DNA of 64,000 nucleotides. It comes from Euclidia mi (Eukaryota; Arthropoda; Insecta; Lepidoptera; Erebidae). The DNA lies in the NCBI GenBank assembly GCA_944739405.2, contig OX123182.2:95286051-95350050 (forward strand), given 5' to 3'. The translations under genes were made by a program, and so were the position numbers. Of this stretch, positions 31,222 to 42,894 are shown in pieces (within the stretch, counting starts at the first letter, position 1; each line of letters opens with the position of its first letter). Under the pieces are notes generated by a model. The model ran no database searches and was not told the origin of the DNA. It saw only the letters and a list, made by a program, of their open reading frames with translations.

Positions 31222-32336
31222 TAGTTATCATATACGTGACGTAAGAATTTCATAATATCTATAAATAGCAAAGTTATAATCATTTGTTTTTTGTAGAAAA
31301 TCTCACCTAAATCATAGACATTTTACAATCTATTCACTACTTCATTGATAGTACTTACTTTCCGTCCTACTCTTACGCATTCTTTCCATCGCACTTATAA
31401 TGTAGATAGCCTTAGACAATTAAATGAAGCAAAACAATAAATGTAGGTAGTTACTTATTTTTTTTTAATTCTACCCTCTCCTTCATACTTTTAAAATTTA
31501 CCGTTTTACAAGTAGTTAAATACGGAGGTATGTATTTAGAAAGCAAAAACATACCAAAATAAAAAAGGTATTCTGTAATAAAAGAAAAGCGTAATTTTGG
31601 CGTATTTATGTAGTTTATGTAGTTAGAATCATCTGCTATCTACAAATATTATTTTATCATCATCATGTCAGCCTAGAGACGTCCACTGCTGGACATAGGC
31701 CTTCCTCAAGTTGTGTGGAGAACACAGACCGATTTTGAGCCGCCCGCATCAAATTATTATTTACTTAAGTACGTATTATTTACTAAACTCACAAGTATTT
31801 CCATTGTCCTTCGAAATGTCCACCACCGTTGTCAAAAGCGTCCAATATGCACTGCTTTATTTTTTTGACACTGACCGGCTCACTTGTGTACCCTCACAAT
31901 AAGATGTCCATGGGTACACAGCTGCAATCGCGATTTTTCCACTAAAAAAGAACGCACGAAACATAGCTACATACTCCCGTGATATGAACTGATATTATAG
32001 GCCATCGCGTCGGGCAAACGTAGACAAACAATTAACTTTTGCAACGAAATTAGATACGCTTACTTTCGCTAACAATTTAGCACTGTTTGTCGCATCGTCG
32101 GGGCGTGGCGCAGGCGCAGAGGGGCGTGGGGGAGGGGGTTTAGAAATTTATCAATGGTTCATTTTACTATGATTGTGCGCGGGTCGGTCATAGTATTAGT
32201 ATTGCATTTACCAATTATCACGTATTTTTGTTGACAGTTTTGAAACAGTTTTGGGACTACATAAATATGATCAGTTAAAGATACTTAGTGCTCTGTTAAA
32301 TTTTTTGTACTAATTAAAAGTAGCGGTGTATATAGA
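31222..32336 (+). repeat. Tandem duplication, unit A (~1.1 kb)
   Basis: Aligns along its length with unit B (32337-33460): 'gcgtaagaatttcataatat' or near variants, 'ttactttccgtcctact', 'aaatacggaggtatgta', 'gagccgcccgcatc', 'aggccatcgcgt'. It embeds a LINE/SINE 3'-end-like block at 31660-31760 and the repeat related to 5985-6353 (inverted). No coding capacity. Confidence 0.9.
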
Positions 32337-33460
32337 CATTATTATCATATATGTGGCGTAAGAATTTCATAATATCTATAAATAGCAAAGTTATGATCAT
32401 TTGTTTTTTGTAGAAAATCTCACCTAAATCACAGACATATTTTACAATCCATTCGCTACTTCATTGAAAGTACTTACTTTCCGTCCTACTATTACGCATT
32501 CTTTCCGTCGCACTTATAATGTAGGTAGCCTTAGACAATAAAATGAAGCAAAATAATAAGTGTAGGTAGCTACTTTTTATTTTTCTAAATTTTACCCTCT
32601 CCTTCATACTTAATCCTGTCTTAGGACCGGCAAAATTTACCGTTTTACAAGTAATTAAATACGGAGGTATGTAATTAGAAAGCAAACACATATCAAAATA
32701 AAAGAAGGTATTCTATAATAAAAGAAAAGAGTAATTTTGGCGTATTTATGAAGTTAGAATCAAGCTGCTATTTACAATTATTATTTTATCATCATCATGT
32801 CAGCTTAGAGACGTCCACTGCTGGGCATAGGCCTCCCTCAAAGTTCTCCACACAGACCGATTTTGAGCCGCCCGCATCTAATTATTATTTACTTAAGTAG
32901 GTAAGTTTTACTTTACTTACAAGTATTTCAATTGTTCTTCGAAATGTCCGTTAAATTGTATTTTAACGAGAGAAGTACGCTTCTCTGACTTTTCACTGCG
33001 TTAAAAGCGTCCAATATGCGCTATTTAAATTATTCGACACTAACCGGGTCACTTTTGTGGTGAGCATGCAGGCCAAGCTACAGGCCCGCCTCGACCGATC
33101 CACTGGCTTTCAAACACTTCCCTGTACAAACGCACAGCTGCACTCGCGTGATGTGAACTGATAAGCCATCGCGTTGGGCAAACGTAAACAAACAATAATT
33201 GTTGCCGCGAAAAAAGGATCCGCTCGCTACCGCCTTCAATTTAGCACTGCGGCGTGGGCGCAGAGGGACAGGGGGTAGTATTTCGTTATGCATTTACCAA
33301 TAACTACGTATTTTTGTGGAAAGTTTTGGGATAGTTTTGGAACTTAGTATTTTTATTTTTTACATACATAAATATCATATTTATATATCATACTTAGTTG
33401 AAGATGCTTAGAGCCCCATTATATTTTTTGTACTAATTAAAAAAATAGTGGTGTATACAG
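32337..33460 (+). repeat. Tandem duplication, unit B (~1.1 kb)
   Basis: Second unit, directly adjacent to unit A. Divergence is clearly higher than between the BEL LTRs, with small indels throughout, so the duplication is older than those insertions. Its right end abuts the CR1-like LINE. Confidence 0.9.
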
Positions 33461-34323
33461 TTTTGTTGTTGTAAAAAATTATTATGATTGTGCCAATAAC
33501 TCTTGAACGTCCAACGATTGGCAGCCATCCTGATCTCCAGAGGCAGGGAATTCCAAAAATGAACTGATTGGACAGTGAAGGAAGAGTGGACAAGGCCAGA
33601 AGTGTGAGAGGGGCATGAAAGTAAGAGATTGTTAGAAGAGCGAAGATTTTTTGAATGAATCGAGCTTAAGTATTTAATATTAGACATTAAATATACAGGA
33701 GGACGTAGGGAATGAAGAAGAGAAAAAAGAGTCGTGAGAGAGCGCAACCTTCGGCGCTGACGAATAGGCAAACAGCGAAGTTCGGAACGAAAAGCAGACA
33801 CATGATCATACTTGCGAAGATTAAAAATAAATCAAATGCAGTTATTGAGAAGACGGTCAAGTTTATCGAGAAGGTCTGCATTCAGGTCGAAATAACAAAC
33901 ATCACCATAATCGATGACCGGGAAGAGTAAAGTTTGCACCAGCGTTACCTTTGTCTTGACGGGAAGAAAATGTCTTAAGCGATAGAGAGTTTGCAGGGAC
34001 CCATTAATTCGCTTACTCACGTTCGTGATTTGAGCTTGCAAACTAAGAGATTCGTCGATATGCAATCCTACGTTTTTGACACTCGAAGTTATCTTTATTA
34101 CAGTTCCATCAAATAAAATCGATGGAAGAGATAGTGACTTAACTCTGCTCATCATACGATTACTTCCTATAATAATAGCCTGGCATTTTGAAGGGTTGAC
34201 ATGAAGTCCAAACCTATCGGACCAATGTTTAATAGCGGTCAAATCATTATTCACAGCGTCAATGGCAGCAGTTGGATTATCTACCGTGGCCTGAGAGTAT
34301 AATTACCGCAAGTCATCAGCATA
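33433..34323 (-). pseudogene. CR1-like ORF2: RT catalytic end and C-terminus
   Basis: Begins with the intact catalytic box YADD (34312-34323), followed almost at once by a stop codon, then 'HWSDRFGLHVNPSKCQAIII', 'VKNVGLHIDESLS', and after a frame change 'HSSFTVQSVHFWNSLPLEIR', a C-terminal signature of CR1 polymerases. At least two interruptions (a stop after YADD and a shift near 33800-33880). Confidence 0.85.
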
Positions 34324-34349
34324 CAAATGATACGTACACCGAAGGTGGG

Positions 34350-34838
34350 TCAGGAGATTAATGAAAAGACCAAAAAGAGAGGAGATAAAATACCGCCCTG
34401 TGGGACGCCAGAGTTGAGAATTCGCCAAGATGATAATGATTTATCAATGCAAACCACTTGCTGACGCTCCCGAAGATAAGAGGAAAACCAATCCAGTGCA
34501 TCAGATGAGACCATAAGATGGGAGAGGATGGATAGGAGAATATCGTGACTGACGGTATTAGAGGCGTTCGAAAAATCAACCAAGACTAACACAGTAACCT
34601 TGGAATCCTCAACGCCCGCCCTAATATCGTCCGTCACTTTTAACAGGGCAGAGGTAGTGCTGTGTCCTGGCCTAAACCCTGACTGAAGAGGACTTAAAAA
34701 TTTTTTGACATGTACAAAGTGAGATAATTGTTTATGGACACAAGCTTCCAGCACTTTGGAGAGGTATGGAAGTATGGAAATGGGACGGAAGTGGCTGGGT
34801 AATGACGGATTGGGGATCTTAGGTACACACATACACAC
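34350..34838 (-). pseudogene. CR1-like ORF2: RT fingers and palm
   Basis: Contains 'HFRPISILPYLSKVLE' and 'LSPLQSGFRPGHSTTSALL', then the catalytic block A 'VDFSNASNTVSHD' and 'GVPQGGILSPLF'. The first Asp of block A is kept, but the usual K-A-F-D has become N-A-S-N. The frame is lost after 'SLIS', just before YADD. Confidence 0.85.
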
Positions 34839-35011
34839 ACATACACAACGTCATGCCTTTTATCCCCGAAGGGGTAGACAGAGGTGTATTTCTACACCCA
34901 CTTTTCGCCAGATATACTTTAGTCCCACGTAATAAGGGGCGAGCCTATTGCCGTACCGGGCACATTTTCAGACTCCGTGCTGCTACTGAGAATTTTGTGA
35001 CAGAAAAACCC
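34822..35011 (-). mobile_element. 5'-truncated SINE in the CR1-like LINE
   Basis: Same sequence as the 3' part of the 20245-20654 SINE ('ttttatccccgaaggggtag', 'agtcccacgtaataaggggc'), with an ACAC-rich end at 34824-34846. It lacks the tRNA-like head and breaks the LINE between its pre-RT region and RT. Confidence 0.9.
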
Positions 35012-35760
35012 AAGCCTTTGTTTTGATGGACAGGATAATTCTCTTGATCTCACCTGGTGCAACTGGAGAAAAATGAAATGGATCTATGTTAACCCGGTGC
35101 AAATTTGCCAAGTATTCGACCGTCCGACCCCGGGTTAGATGACAAATTGAAGCAGTAATGGCGAAATGACAATTAATATCATCCAAGCCGATATTATTCG
35201 GAAGGTCGAAGCGCTGCTGTTTGCCGATGCCAAGGGTTCCAAGGAACTTCCAAGTAGCAGCTGAAGAGCTGTGGACAATGTTTTCAACAATATGGCGGCG
35301 TTTGGCGTTACGTACCATCTGGTTACACCGAGTCCTTGCAGCTTTGAAAGAGGCTCAATTGTCGTCCGAACGATCTCTTTTATATTTGCGGAATGCTCGG
35401 TCCCTGCGTCTCATTGCCATTCTTACCCCTATGGTCATCCACAGGGCTGGAGGGCGTTTCAATTTAACTCTTCTAACTGGGGCATGGACATTATACAAGT
35501 TGACTAGTACATTATTGAAGATATCAACCTTGTCGTCTATAGTGCCCGCCGCCAGCAAAGGCTCCCAATTAATGTGAGAAGAATCTTCTACCAACTTATT
35601 TACATCTATCCGAGCAAAGTTACGCAGGTGCAACACTTTTGGCTTGGGTTTGGGTGGTTTGAGGATATACGACAGGAATATGAGGTCAAGGTGGGAAAAA
35701 CCGGGAGCAGGATATTGGCCATGACAGGATATAAGGGAAGGGTTGGAGGTAAGAATTAAA
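35012..35760 (-). pseudogene. CR1-like ORF2: linker between endonuclease and RT
   Basis: Two frames: 'HLRNFARIDVNKLVEDSSHI', 'PPALWMTIGVRMAMRRRDRA' (35355-35636) and 'TWKFLGTLGIGKQQ' (34983-35318). This basic segment between endonuclease and RT is typical of CR1 ORF2. A frame change separates the two. Confidence 0.75.
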
Positions 35761-36310
35761 TCAAGCCAGGTGTCTTCCCCATTGTTGTTTTGGTGAGTAG
35801 CTTGAAATGGTGAATTATGAAAACTGGCTGATTCAATAATTTGGAGGAGCTTACGTGAACGAGGAGAGTGGGGAGTGAGGAGATCGGTATTAAAGTCACC
35901 ATTATTATGTGATGTGTATATTCCGACCCTAAAGATTCCAGAATCGCTTCGAAACTGGAGAGGTAGTCAACAGCTGGGGGACAACAGACAACACCCAAAA
36001 TAGTTTTTACACCCTTGACAATAACCTCCAAAAAGAGATATTCCATCGAGGTGAAGGAGTTAGAAGATGTAGCAATAATTTTGAAAGGAAAGTCGCTACG
36101 AATGTAGATTGCAACACCACCACCCCTCCTGTCAACCCGATCATTCCGGATAAGAATAAATCCAGGCAGAGGATAAGTAGTGGAGAGCAGCTGTGGCTTA
36201 AACCAAGTCTCGGAGATCAGAACAGCGTGAACATTGACATTACTGAAGGCTACTAACAGGTCGCTATAGTGGCTTGGCACGCTTTAAGCGTTTAAATGAC
36301 ATACATTAAA
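35756..36310 (-). pseudogene. CR1-like ORF2: APE-type endonuclease
   Basis: Motifs 'LISETWF' (catalytic Glu) and 'RRGGGVAIYIRSDF' are clear. Downstream the frame is lost at the metal/phosphate-binding region ('HHIIMVT'), where an N-rich motif would be expected. Near 36283 a TAA stands in the usual N-A-Q-S motif, a likely nonsense mutation of CAA. It would cleave the genomic target if intact; this copy cannot. Confidence 0.8.
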
Positions 36311-36898
36311 ATTTTGCGACTGATTAGATTCAACTTTAAATGTGTCACGCACAAATTCAGCAAGAGTTCTATCGGACACCGAACAAAAATCTCATTAAAT
36401 GATTCACTGGCAGAACAAAACGATATATCATCATCGGAACTCATTTGCAAAAATAATAAAAAAATACTAATTATGAATACTATTATAAATATATATACTA
36501 AATTTCGAAATCTTTGCAAAGAAGAAATGCTAACTAAAATTAAAAGTTAACATAGACGGATACCATAAAATAAAAACATTGAAACATTTTAACCAAACAT
36601 TTGAGTCGGAAATATTCACCCAGAACATATATTTTACACAGCAATAATTATGTGAAATGGAACGTAACATTGATAAATAATATTTTGACGTATGACGTTA
36701 TTATAATGACGTTTCTGACAGATAAACAAAATAAGTGTGAAGTGAAATTAAGTGAATACATTTTACATTTTAAACTGCGGGTAAAAGTTTGATTCATCAA
36801 TCCAGAGTTAAATTAATGAGTCACCAACACAAAAGTAAACATAAGTACAAACAAATACAGCATTACATGAACTGTTACTTAAAACATTACAAAAACAG
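36311..36898. other. AT-rich spacer between LINE ORF1 and ORF2
   Basis: Very AT-rich, with no motif recognised. It is longer than a usual inter-ORF gap and may be an insertion. Confidence 0.4.
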
Positions 36899-37638
36899 TT
36901 AAATTTTGCGTGGCACAGTTTTTACATTACCGGCGCCGGCCGGTATCTTCTTGGACGCAGAAGAATCGTCACCCGTCACCTTTGGATGCACAGACATCAA
37001 CTGCTGCAGTTCGTGGGAGGATGTTATCTTACTGCGCGTTCCATCCGGAGCCTTGACGACGATAGTCCATCCAGAGTCCAGCAGGAGCGCATCCCAAAAT
37101 GCTGTCGAGCCGTAACGAATAACGACTGTCTGGCTTTGTTCAAGAACTCTTTGACCGACATTTTTGAGCCCTTTAACGCCGTCTTCGTCCTCCATATAGC
37201 TGTCCTGAGATCAATTCGGGAAAATCTTACCAGAATAGGCCTGTGATGCTCTTTGCTGGGTGCCCCGAGCCTGTGACAATTGGTAATGGAAGTGTCGGCT
37301 ACATCCTTCAGGGACATCTTGGTTTTGAGGATGTCCATGACCAGCGAGCGGCAGTCCTCCTTCTCAGATTCTGGGACTCCCAGGAATATAATGTCCTTTT
37401 GCCTGTGCCTCGTCTCCATATTATCCAGCATATTGGGGCACTCATCGATGTGCTTGCGGAGAAGACCAAGCAAACCAAACATGAGTTCCCTGAATGAGCG
37501 AAACTCCTCGGCCACCTTCGCTACCGTGTCCTTGGCGGGACCCGCAGACTGGATCTGGCTCTTCAAATCGGCCAATCTCTTCGTAAACGTTTCTTCCACG
37601 CTCCTCTGTGCTGCTTCAATGTTACTGAGTTGAGACAT
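36899..37638 (-). pseudogene. LINE ORF1 protein, FP/L1-ORF1-like
   Basis: The frame starts at an ATG (37638) and reads 'MSQLSNIEAAQRSVEETF', then a coiled-coil-like region, then 'DIIFLGVPESEKED', 'ITNCHRLGAP', 'RPILVRFSRIDLRTAIWR' and 'VKEFLNKAR'. This pattern (coiled coil followed by an RRM-like fold) marks the ORF1 protein of many CR1-like LINEs and resembles the baculovirus FP family. It would bind element RNA. A frameshift near 37100-37190 moves the rest into another frame ('VVIRYGSTAFWDALLLDSG' to 36899). An N-terminal PHD finger often found in such ORF1s is absent. Confidence 0.75.
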
Positions 37639-37869
37639 AGTGTGTGAACGTTGATTTCAATATATGAAAGTGCTTGTGCTGGCAGGTGGTATTAAATTAG
37701 CAATATATGATGCTACATAGACCGTACAACTGTGAGTACCAGAAATTTATATGGTTAAAAGCTTTAATAAAGTAAACTTTTTACTTAACTATGTAATTTT
37801 ATAATTAAATAAAAATTAAAAAAAATCGCGCACGTCTAACAGTTTTTAGCACCTACCACCGAAAAATTC

Positions 37870-38300
37870 AACAGTGCGTCCTGCCAGTGCCTACCTACGG
37901 AGCCGGAACTAGGGTTACTGCAAAGGCAGCTCTCCAGAAACTTGAAGTAGCTCAAAGGGCAATGGAGAGAAACCTGGTAGGAGTGACACTTAGAGACAGA
38001 AAGACGAATAAATGGCTGCGAAAAGAAAGTTAAGTATTAGATGTTGTCAAAAGAGTAGCGAAGCTAAAGTGGCAATGAGCCGGATATCTAGCCAGAAAAC
38101 GGAAAACATGGTGTAAGTAAATATTGGAATGGAAGCCGTGGGATTGTAAACGACCAACTGGAAGACCGCAAATGAGACGGAAAGATGACATTATAAAGAC
38201 AGCGGGCGTTAATTGGTTGAAGACTGACCAAAACAGAACGGAATGGAAGTTGTTGAAGAGGCCTACACCAAAATGGTCAAGAATGGCTTAAGATGATGAT
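37870..38300 (+). pseudogene. LINE ORF2 C-terminus, degenerate
   Basis: Across two frames: 'LQKLEVAQRAMERNLVGVTL', 'DRKTNKWLR', 'VVKRVAKLKWQWAGYLARK' with a stop, 'RPTGRPQMRRKDDI' and 'DQNRTEWKLL'. This matches the end of an RTE-like LINE polymerase common in Lepidoptera. It ends in 'gatgatgatgag'. The polymerase core is absent. Confidence 0.75.
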
Positions 38301-39162
38301 GAGTTCACGGCGCAGGGACGCCTAAGCGAGGCATTCCATCAACGTTTGCAGCGCCTTTTCCTCTACAGTGTTGCGGCTGCTGTCACAATTGTGACATCTA
38401 GGTGTTTCCTCCTGACCTTTCCTCAACAAGTACTGGCCGAAGCAATTATCGAAAATGAGAACGCCGCGACGCGACATCTCTTCAACCACATGTCGTGTCC
38501 ACACTTTTTTTATGAGTCCACTGCAATTTAAGGCTCACTGTTGTTTTATGTCAACCAAAATGGTTGACATAAAACAACAAAATCTGGAACAGCGTCATAG
38601 GTTTGGCCGTTTATCAATGCTGTACTGGATACATTTTAGATAGAGTGCAGAGGAACTAAACAATCTGATTCTTCTTTCTGTGTTTTATAACTTATGAGTC
38701 AGTGTTACTGTGACCTAGTGAATATGCTTTGCGCGCTCTGTTACCTATTGCCTGCGGACCCCGAAATTTCGGCAATCTGTCCTAGTCTGTATCTCGTTCA
38801 TTTCAATTTAGTTGTTTTCAAGTCACATTCTGAAGGTATGTAACTGTCCAAGTCTTAACTTACCAATATAACTTACCATTGAGACCAGATTGAGATCATC
38901 CATGACATCGTAGTGAAATTTTGTGTCGCTGTCAGAAATGTACATTAATTTTAAGACATAAATCTTAATAAATCGAATGTTAGTAATTGAAATAAAATTA
39001 AACGGATGGCCACATACTAGCGTTTTAATTTAATAATTAAAAAGGCTGGTGTGTGACCCTCCAATATTATTAATCTAATATTATGCTAATATATGTATGT
39101 AACGAATAAAAGAGACAAGTCACTCGATATAAGAATATTGTACAAAAATGGGTAACGATAAC
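38301..39162. other. Mostly non-coding, one hairpin
   Basis: No recognisable frame. Contains the 19-bp hairpin listed separately. Confidence 0.4.
38539..38579. repeat. Perfect 19-bp hairpin with 3-nt loop
   Basis: Arms 38539-38557 and 38561-38579 ('tgttgttttatgtcaacca' and its complement) around 'aaa'. Confidence 0.9.
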
Positions 39163-39640
39163 TTACACGATATCAGCTCGCAAAAACGTATTTCTTTTTC
39201 ATAGCGTTAATATTAGCAAAAGATTCAGCAAAAACAAGAAGCAAAACAAACGTACAACAACTTGTCACTTCTAGTTCATGCTGTTGTCTTAGACATCACA
39301 ATTCGTACGCCTGTCACGTTTTTTATATGAATTTAGCGCAAAGGGAGAAGAGTTTGTGTCGCCGCGTTTTCCTTGTCAGTAGATCTCGACATGTTGGATT
39401 TACGTTTTTCGTACATCATAAAAGTTTTGACTACTATGAGTAGAACGAGCCATGGTTCGATTGTTTCACAAATCTTCAGATTGCGAACAAGTTATCCTGG
39501 TATTGGATTACATTTTGTGAATGGAACAGATAAATAATACATCCTTTTCTGTGAATTGTGACTGTGATTGTGTGTGATGTGATTTATGAGTAATAGGTGG
39601 GTACTATTAGTATGTTGGTTGTAGCTCTTAAGACATAAAA
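39163..39640 (+). repeat. Dispersed repeat, copy 1 (with 56336-56790)
   Basis: Shares 'acacgatatcagctcgca', 'caacaacttgtcacttctag', 'gtagatctcgacatgttgga' and 'gcgaacaagttatcctggta' with 56336-56790. The following 39650-39760 also resembles 58310-58430. An open frame in the second copy is not kept here. Family unknown. Confidence 0.85.
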
Positions 39641-39858
39641 TGTTTTCAAGTACTTTATAGTTATTGTAATGACGTAAAGTTCTTATCGAGCAAACACATT
39701 ACAATGCCTAAAATTGCATGAAATTTCTACAACTTAGGCGCTTTGTACACAAGGCAACGTAATTTCACAATACCCAACGACTTAATTCTCCAAGCCACTA
39801 CCGCAATTTAAGTTCATAAAAGTTCGTACACAGACACGCATTGCCAACATTTTTTACA

Positions 39859-39941
39859 TGCGCTGAACTCTATCAGACGCTACCTGTCAATTGTCATCGT
39901 CAATACAAACGTCGTAGAGATTTTCAAGCAGTTGGTGTAAG
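39859..39941 (+). repeat. 83-bp direct repeat, left copy
   Basis: Identical by eye to 41039-41121, from 'atgcgctgaactctatc' to 'cagttggtgtaa'. The two copies exactly flank the truncated LINE and are best read as a long target site duplication. Confidence 0.95.
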
Positions 39942-41038
39942 TTCGGGCTCTGGAGGAGAGATGACCGTATAACCCACGCACGCCTGAAAAGGACGTTAAC
40001 TAACGAGATCCCGATGCTAGATGCAACGTGTGATGTCATACCTAAAACCTTTGTCTTTGACAAAAAATACCGCATACAACTGCAAGAAGAGCACAAGGAT
40101 AGTTCTGGTATACACGAAGTAAGAGTATACACAGACGGCTCAAAAACAAAGTATGGGACGGGTGCCGGAGTGTTTCCCATGACTTGAATATCAATCTCTC
40201 AACATCGCTTGGTAAACTCAACACCATCTTCCAAGCTGAATGCGTTGGGATAACAAGGGCGGCGACGGCGATCGCGGCCAGAAATGTGAGCAACCTGTCA
40301 ATACGCATCATCACAGACAGCGCCTCAGTACTACAAGCTCTCGATGGCAACTGCTTTAATAGCGGCCTAATTATGGAGTGCCACCAAGAGCTGCAGAAAA
40401 CTGCAACGAGAAATCGGGTCACGCTCCAGTGGATACGAGGACACAGTGACTCCACGGGCAATGACGCAGCAGACCAACTGGCAAGGAAAGGATCGGACAC
40501 GACAACTCTAGGACCAATTGTTCTGATACCGTTCAACCAACTAAGAACATGGTTACGCGAGAGAACCCTACAACAACACGAAAAAGAGTGGGCAGAGTTA
40601 AAAGAGTGTAGGCAATCTAAAGATGCCTTTCCCCAATTAGATGAACGACTCTCGCAAAAACTGTTGCACTCCAACAGGAAAACACTCAAGCATCTGACTG
40701 GCATAATAACCGGCCACTGTCCACTAAACAAGCATCTCTACAACATCGGCGTCACGGACAGCCCACTATGTAGGGGCTGCATGGGGACCGAAGTAACACC
40801 CGCTCATATAATCCTACATTGTACCAGCGTGAGCAACCAACGGACAAAGTTCCTGAACAACCCCAGAACCATGAGCGAAGCCGTACGCAATACTGGTCAA
40901 CTCATGGCCTTCTGGAAGGAGCTTGCATGGTATGAGTAGCAGGCGACTACCGCGTCACTGCTAACGCACAATGGCCCAATTAAGTGGCTAAGTGCGGAAA
41001 ACACCTGTCCAACTAACTAACTAACTAACTAACTAACT
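39942..41038 (+). mobile_element. 5'-truncated LINE with RNase H and AACT tail
   Basis: The insertion fills exactly the space between the 83-bp repeats. It begins inside coding sequence and ends with about seven AACT units, a short tail typical of some LINEs in place of poly(A). It carries an RNase H domain, placing it in an I/LOA/R1-like group. Confidence 0.9.
39943..40939 (+). pseudogene. LINE ORF2 end: RNase H domain
   Basis: Homology opens at the 5' breakpoint ('FGLWRRDDRITHARLKR') and reaches RNase H: 'VRVYTDGSKTKYGTGAG' (first Asp), 'TIFQAECVGI' (Glu), 'ITDSASVLQAL' (Asp) and 'WIRGHSDSTGNDAADQLAR' (last Asp). The C-terminal knuckle 'CRGCMGTEVTPAHIILHC' follows. A one-base frameshift near 40176 splits the domain; the downstream frame (from 40184, a TTG) has no real start. 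All four acidic residues are present. RNase H would remove RNA from the DNA copy, but the RT is missing here. Confidence 0.88.
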
Positions 41039-41121
41039 ATGCGCTGAACTCTATCAGACGCTACCTGTCAATTGTCATCGTCAATACAAACGTCGTAGAG
41101 ATTTTCAAGCAGTTGGTGTAA
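41039..41121 (+). repeat. 83-bp direct repeat, right copy
   Basis: Identical to 39859-39941. Confidence 0.95.
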
Positions 41122-41156
41122 TTTTTGGACATAATATTCGTCTAAGCATGTAAAAG

Positions 41157-41473
41157 GCAGCGATAGCTGGGTAGAGAGACCGACAGACTGCTACGCAGAG
41201 CGTCTAGGGCTCGAATCAAATCCACGGCTCGCACCAATGACTTTTCGGAGTTAAGTGTATATTAAATTGTTAATTATCGCTTGCTAAACGGTGAAGGAAA
41301 ACATCGTGAGGAAACGTGCATGTCTGAGAGTTTTCCATCATGTTCTCGAAAGACATGTCAAGTCTGCCAATCCGCACTTGGCCAGCGTGATGGACTATGA
41401 CATTACCCTTCTCATAGTGAGAAGAGGCCTGTGCCCAGCAGTGGGACAGTATAAAGGGCTGATCATGATGATG
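41157..41473 (+). mobile_element. Lepidopteran tRNA-headed SINE, copy 2
   Basis: Same family as 6354-6664: 'gcagcgatagctgggtagag', 'ggtgaaggaaaacatcgtga', 'ggccagcgtgatggactatg' and a GATGATG end. The B box is altered ('gggctcgaatc'). Confidence 0.9.
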
Positions 41474-42356
41474 TAACAGCTACGCACATAGTAACCGAAT
41501 AGACAAATCGTCAATTGCGCTACAAGAAACTCGCGACGTAAGACAGTCAGATTCTTCTTCACGCATGGGCTACATAAATTTATATGTAGCCTTGTGTGCA
41601 ATGGATCTTAGTTTCTTTGTCTCGTGAAAGATCTAGGCGTTTTCGCGGTAAAACTGTAAGGTTCTCTAGGGTTACATACATTTTGACGTGAAACTGATGG
41701 CAAATTATATTTGTATGATAATTTATTGGGTACATTTCGACTCCCAAATTATAGGCCCAGAATAATCCTGCGACGATACATTCAATATTTACATTAGAAT
41801 GCCATCAGTCACGAGTACAGGACTGCTTTACGCAGCGCTGTACAATGGATATTGTATGTCAAGTATACTCGTAGGTGCAGCTCAATGGATACAATACCTA
41901 GTGTCAGTGTATTATACTGTATTCACACTGAATTATATATAACAGTGTACTCGCTACTTCTATGTTTTTATGGAACTTTTATACTGAGTCTTGTACTTAA
42001 ACATCGAAAATATCATTAACGTGGAACTACATCTAAGACTACCTAATTTCTTCATTAGATTACAATCACTAAATCAAGTTCAGTCAGCGAAGCAATCGCA
42101 TAAAACAACTTGATTTGATGTTTATCTTAAGTCATAAAACTATATACACCTGAATAACAAATATCGTATAAAAGATTCACCACAAAAATTATTCCTTTGG
42201 TAGACTTATAGAACCATTATGCTTCGTCCTTTATAAGGTAAGCAAGAGGATTTGATAAAGACACTTAGAGGTTAACTATTTAACTTATCAACTTATGTAT
42301 CTTTAACGATACCACAAGTAAAAGATAGCAAAATAAATCGTGCATAACTACAGCTA
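41474..42356. other. No gene seen
   Basis: AT-rich, with a near-palindrome 'ggctacataaatttatatgtagcc' split around 41570-41592. No recognisable frame. Confidence 0.4.
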
Positions 42357-42522
42357 TCTTAATATATAAAATCCTTGCGTTACTGACTGACTGACAGACA
42401 CGCTACAGCCGAAACTATTGGGCGCAGGAAGCTGAAATTTGGCATGTATGTTCCTTGGGGACCGTAAAGGTGCACTAAGAAGGGATTTCCCGAAATTCCC
42501 ACGGGATCGGCCAAAACGATAA

Positions 42523-42894
42523 TGTCCCAATTTCCTAGGGAAATCCAACGGTGCTGAAATTGGAACCACCTTAGGTCAACAATAAAACACCAGAGTATTA
42601 GATGAAGCACGTTTATAGTATTAAAACACCCAATATTTATACTAGCCGCGGTAACCAAACCATACCTTGAATTTAAATCGATGACTGCCATCTATCGACA
42701 CGAAATATAACTATAAAAATGCCCAAAACTATTTATAGTGTCATCGGTAACGAAACCATAGCTCGAATTTAAACCGATAAGCTCCCTCTATCGGTCCCCT
42801 TTGAAATTAATAATTATATACATTAAAATAATTCATAGTGCAATAAAAACTAAAATAAATATGTAAAAACCATTTTGCTTTACAATCCTGAACA
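42523..42894 (-). repeat. 3' LTR of BEL element 2 (minus orientation)
   Basis: Plus-strand ends TGTCCC...GAACA (TG...CA). Differs from the other LTR at two bases near 42613-42616 ('tttatag' versus 'ttcattg'). Confidence 0.95.

Larger units (their letters stand above)
33433..37640 (-). mobile_element. CR1-like non-LTR retrotransposon, decayed
   Basis: Minus-strand order is ORF1 (37638 down to 36899), a spacer, then endonuclease, reverse transcriptase and C-terminal segments of ORF2. ORF2 has stops and frameshifts and a SINE fragment (34822-35011). Motifs point to the CR1 group of the Jockey superfamily. No target duplication was identified. Confidence 0.85.

Noticed and set aside
36899..37638. 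Baculovirus-derived FP gene
   Set aside because: The similarity to the FP family is real, but position and orientation upstream of CR1-like ORF2 fit a LINE ORF1 better than a viral integration.
40042..40731. 229-codon minus-strand frame
   Set aside because: It lies antisense to the RNase H domain, whose catalytic motifs are on the plus strand.
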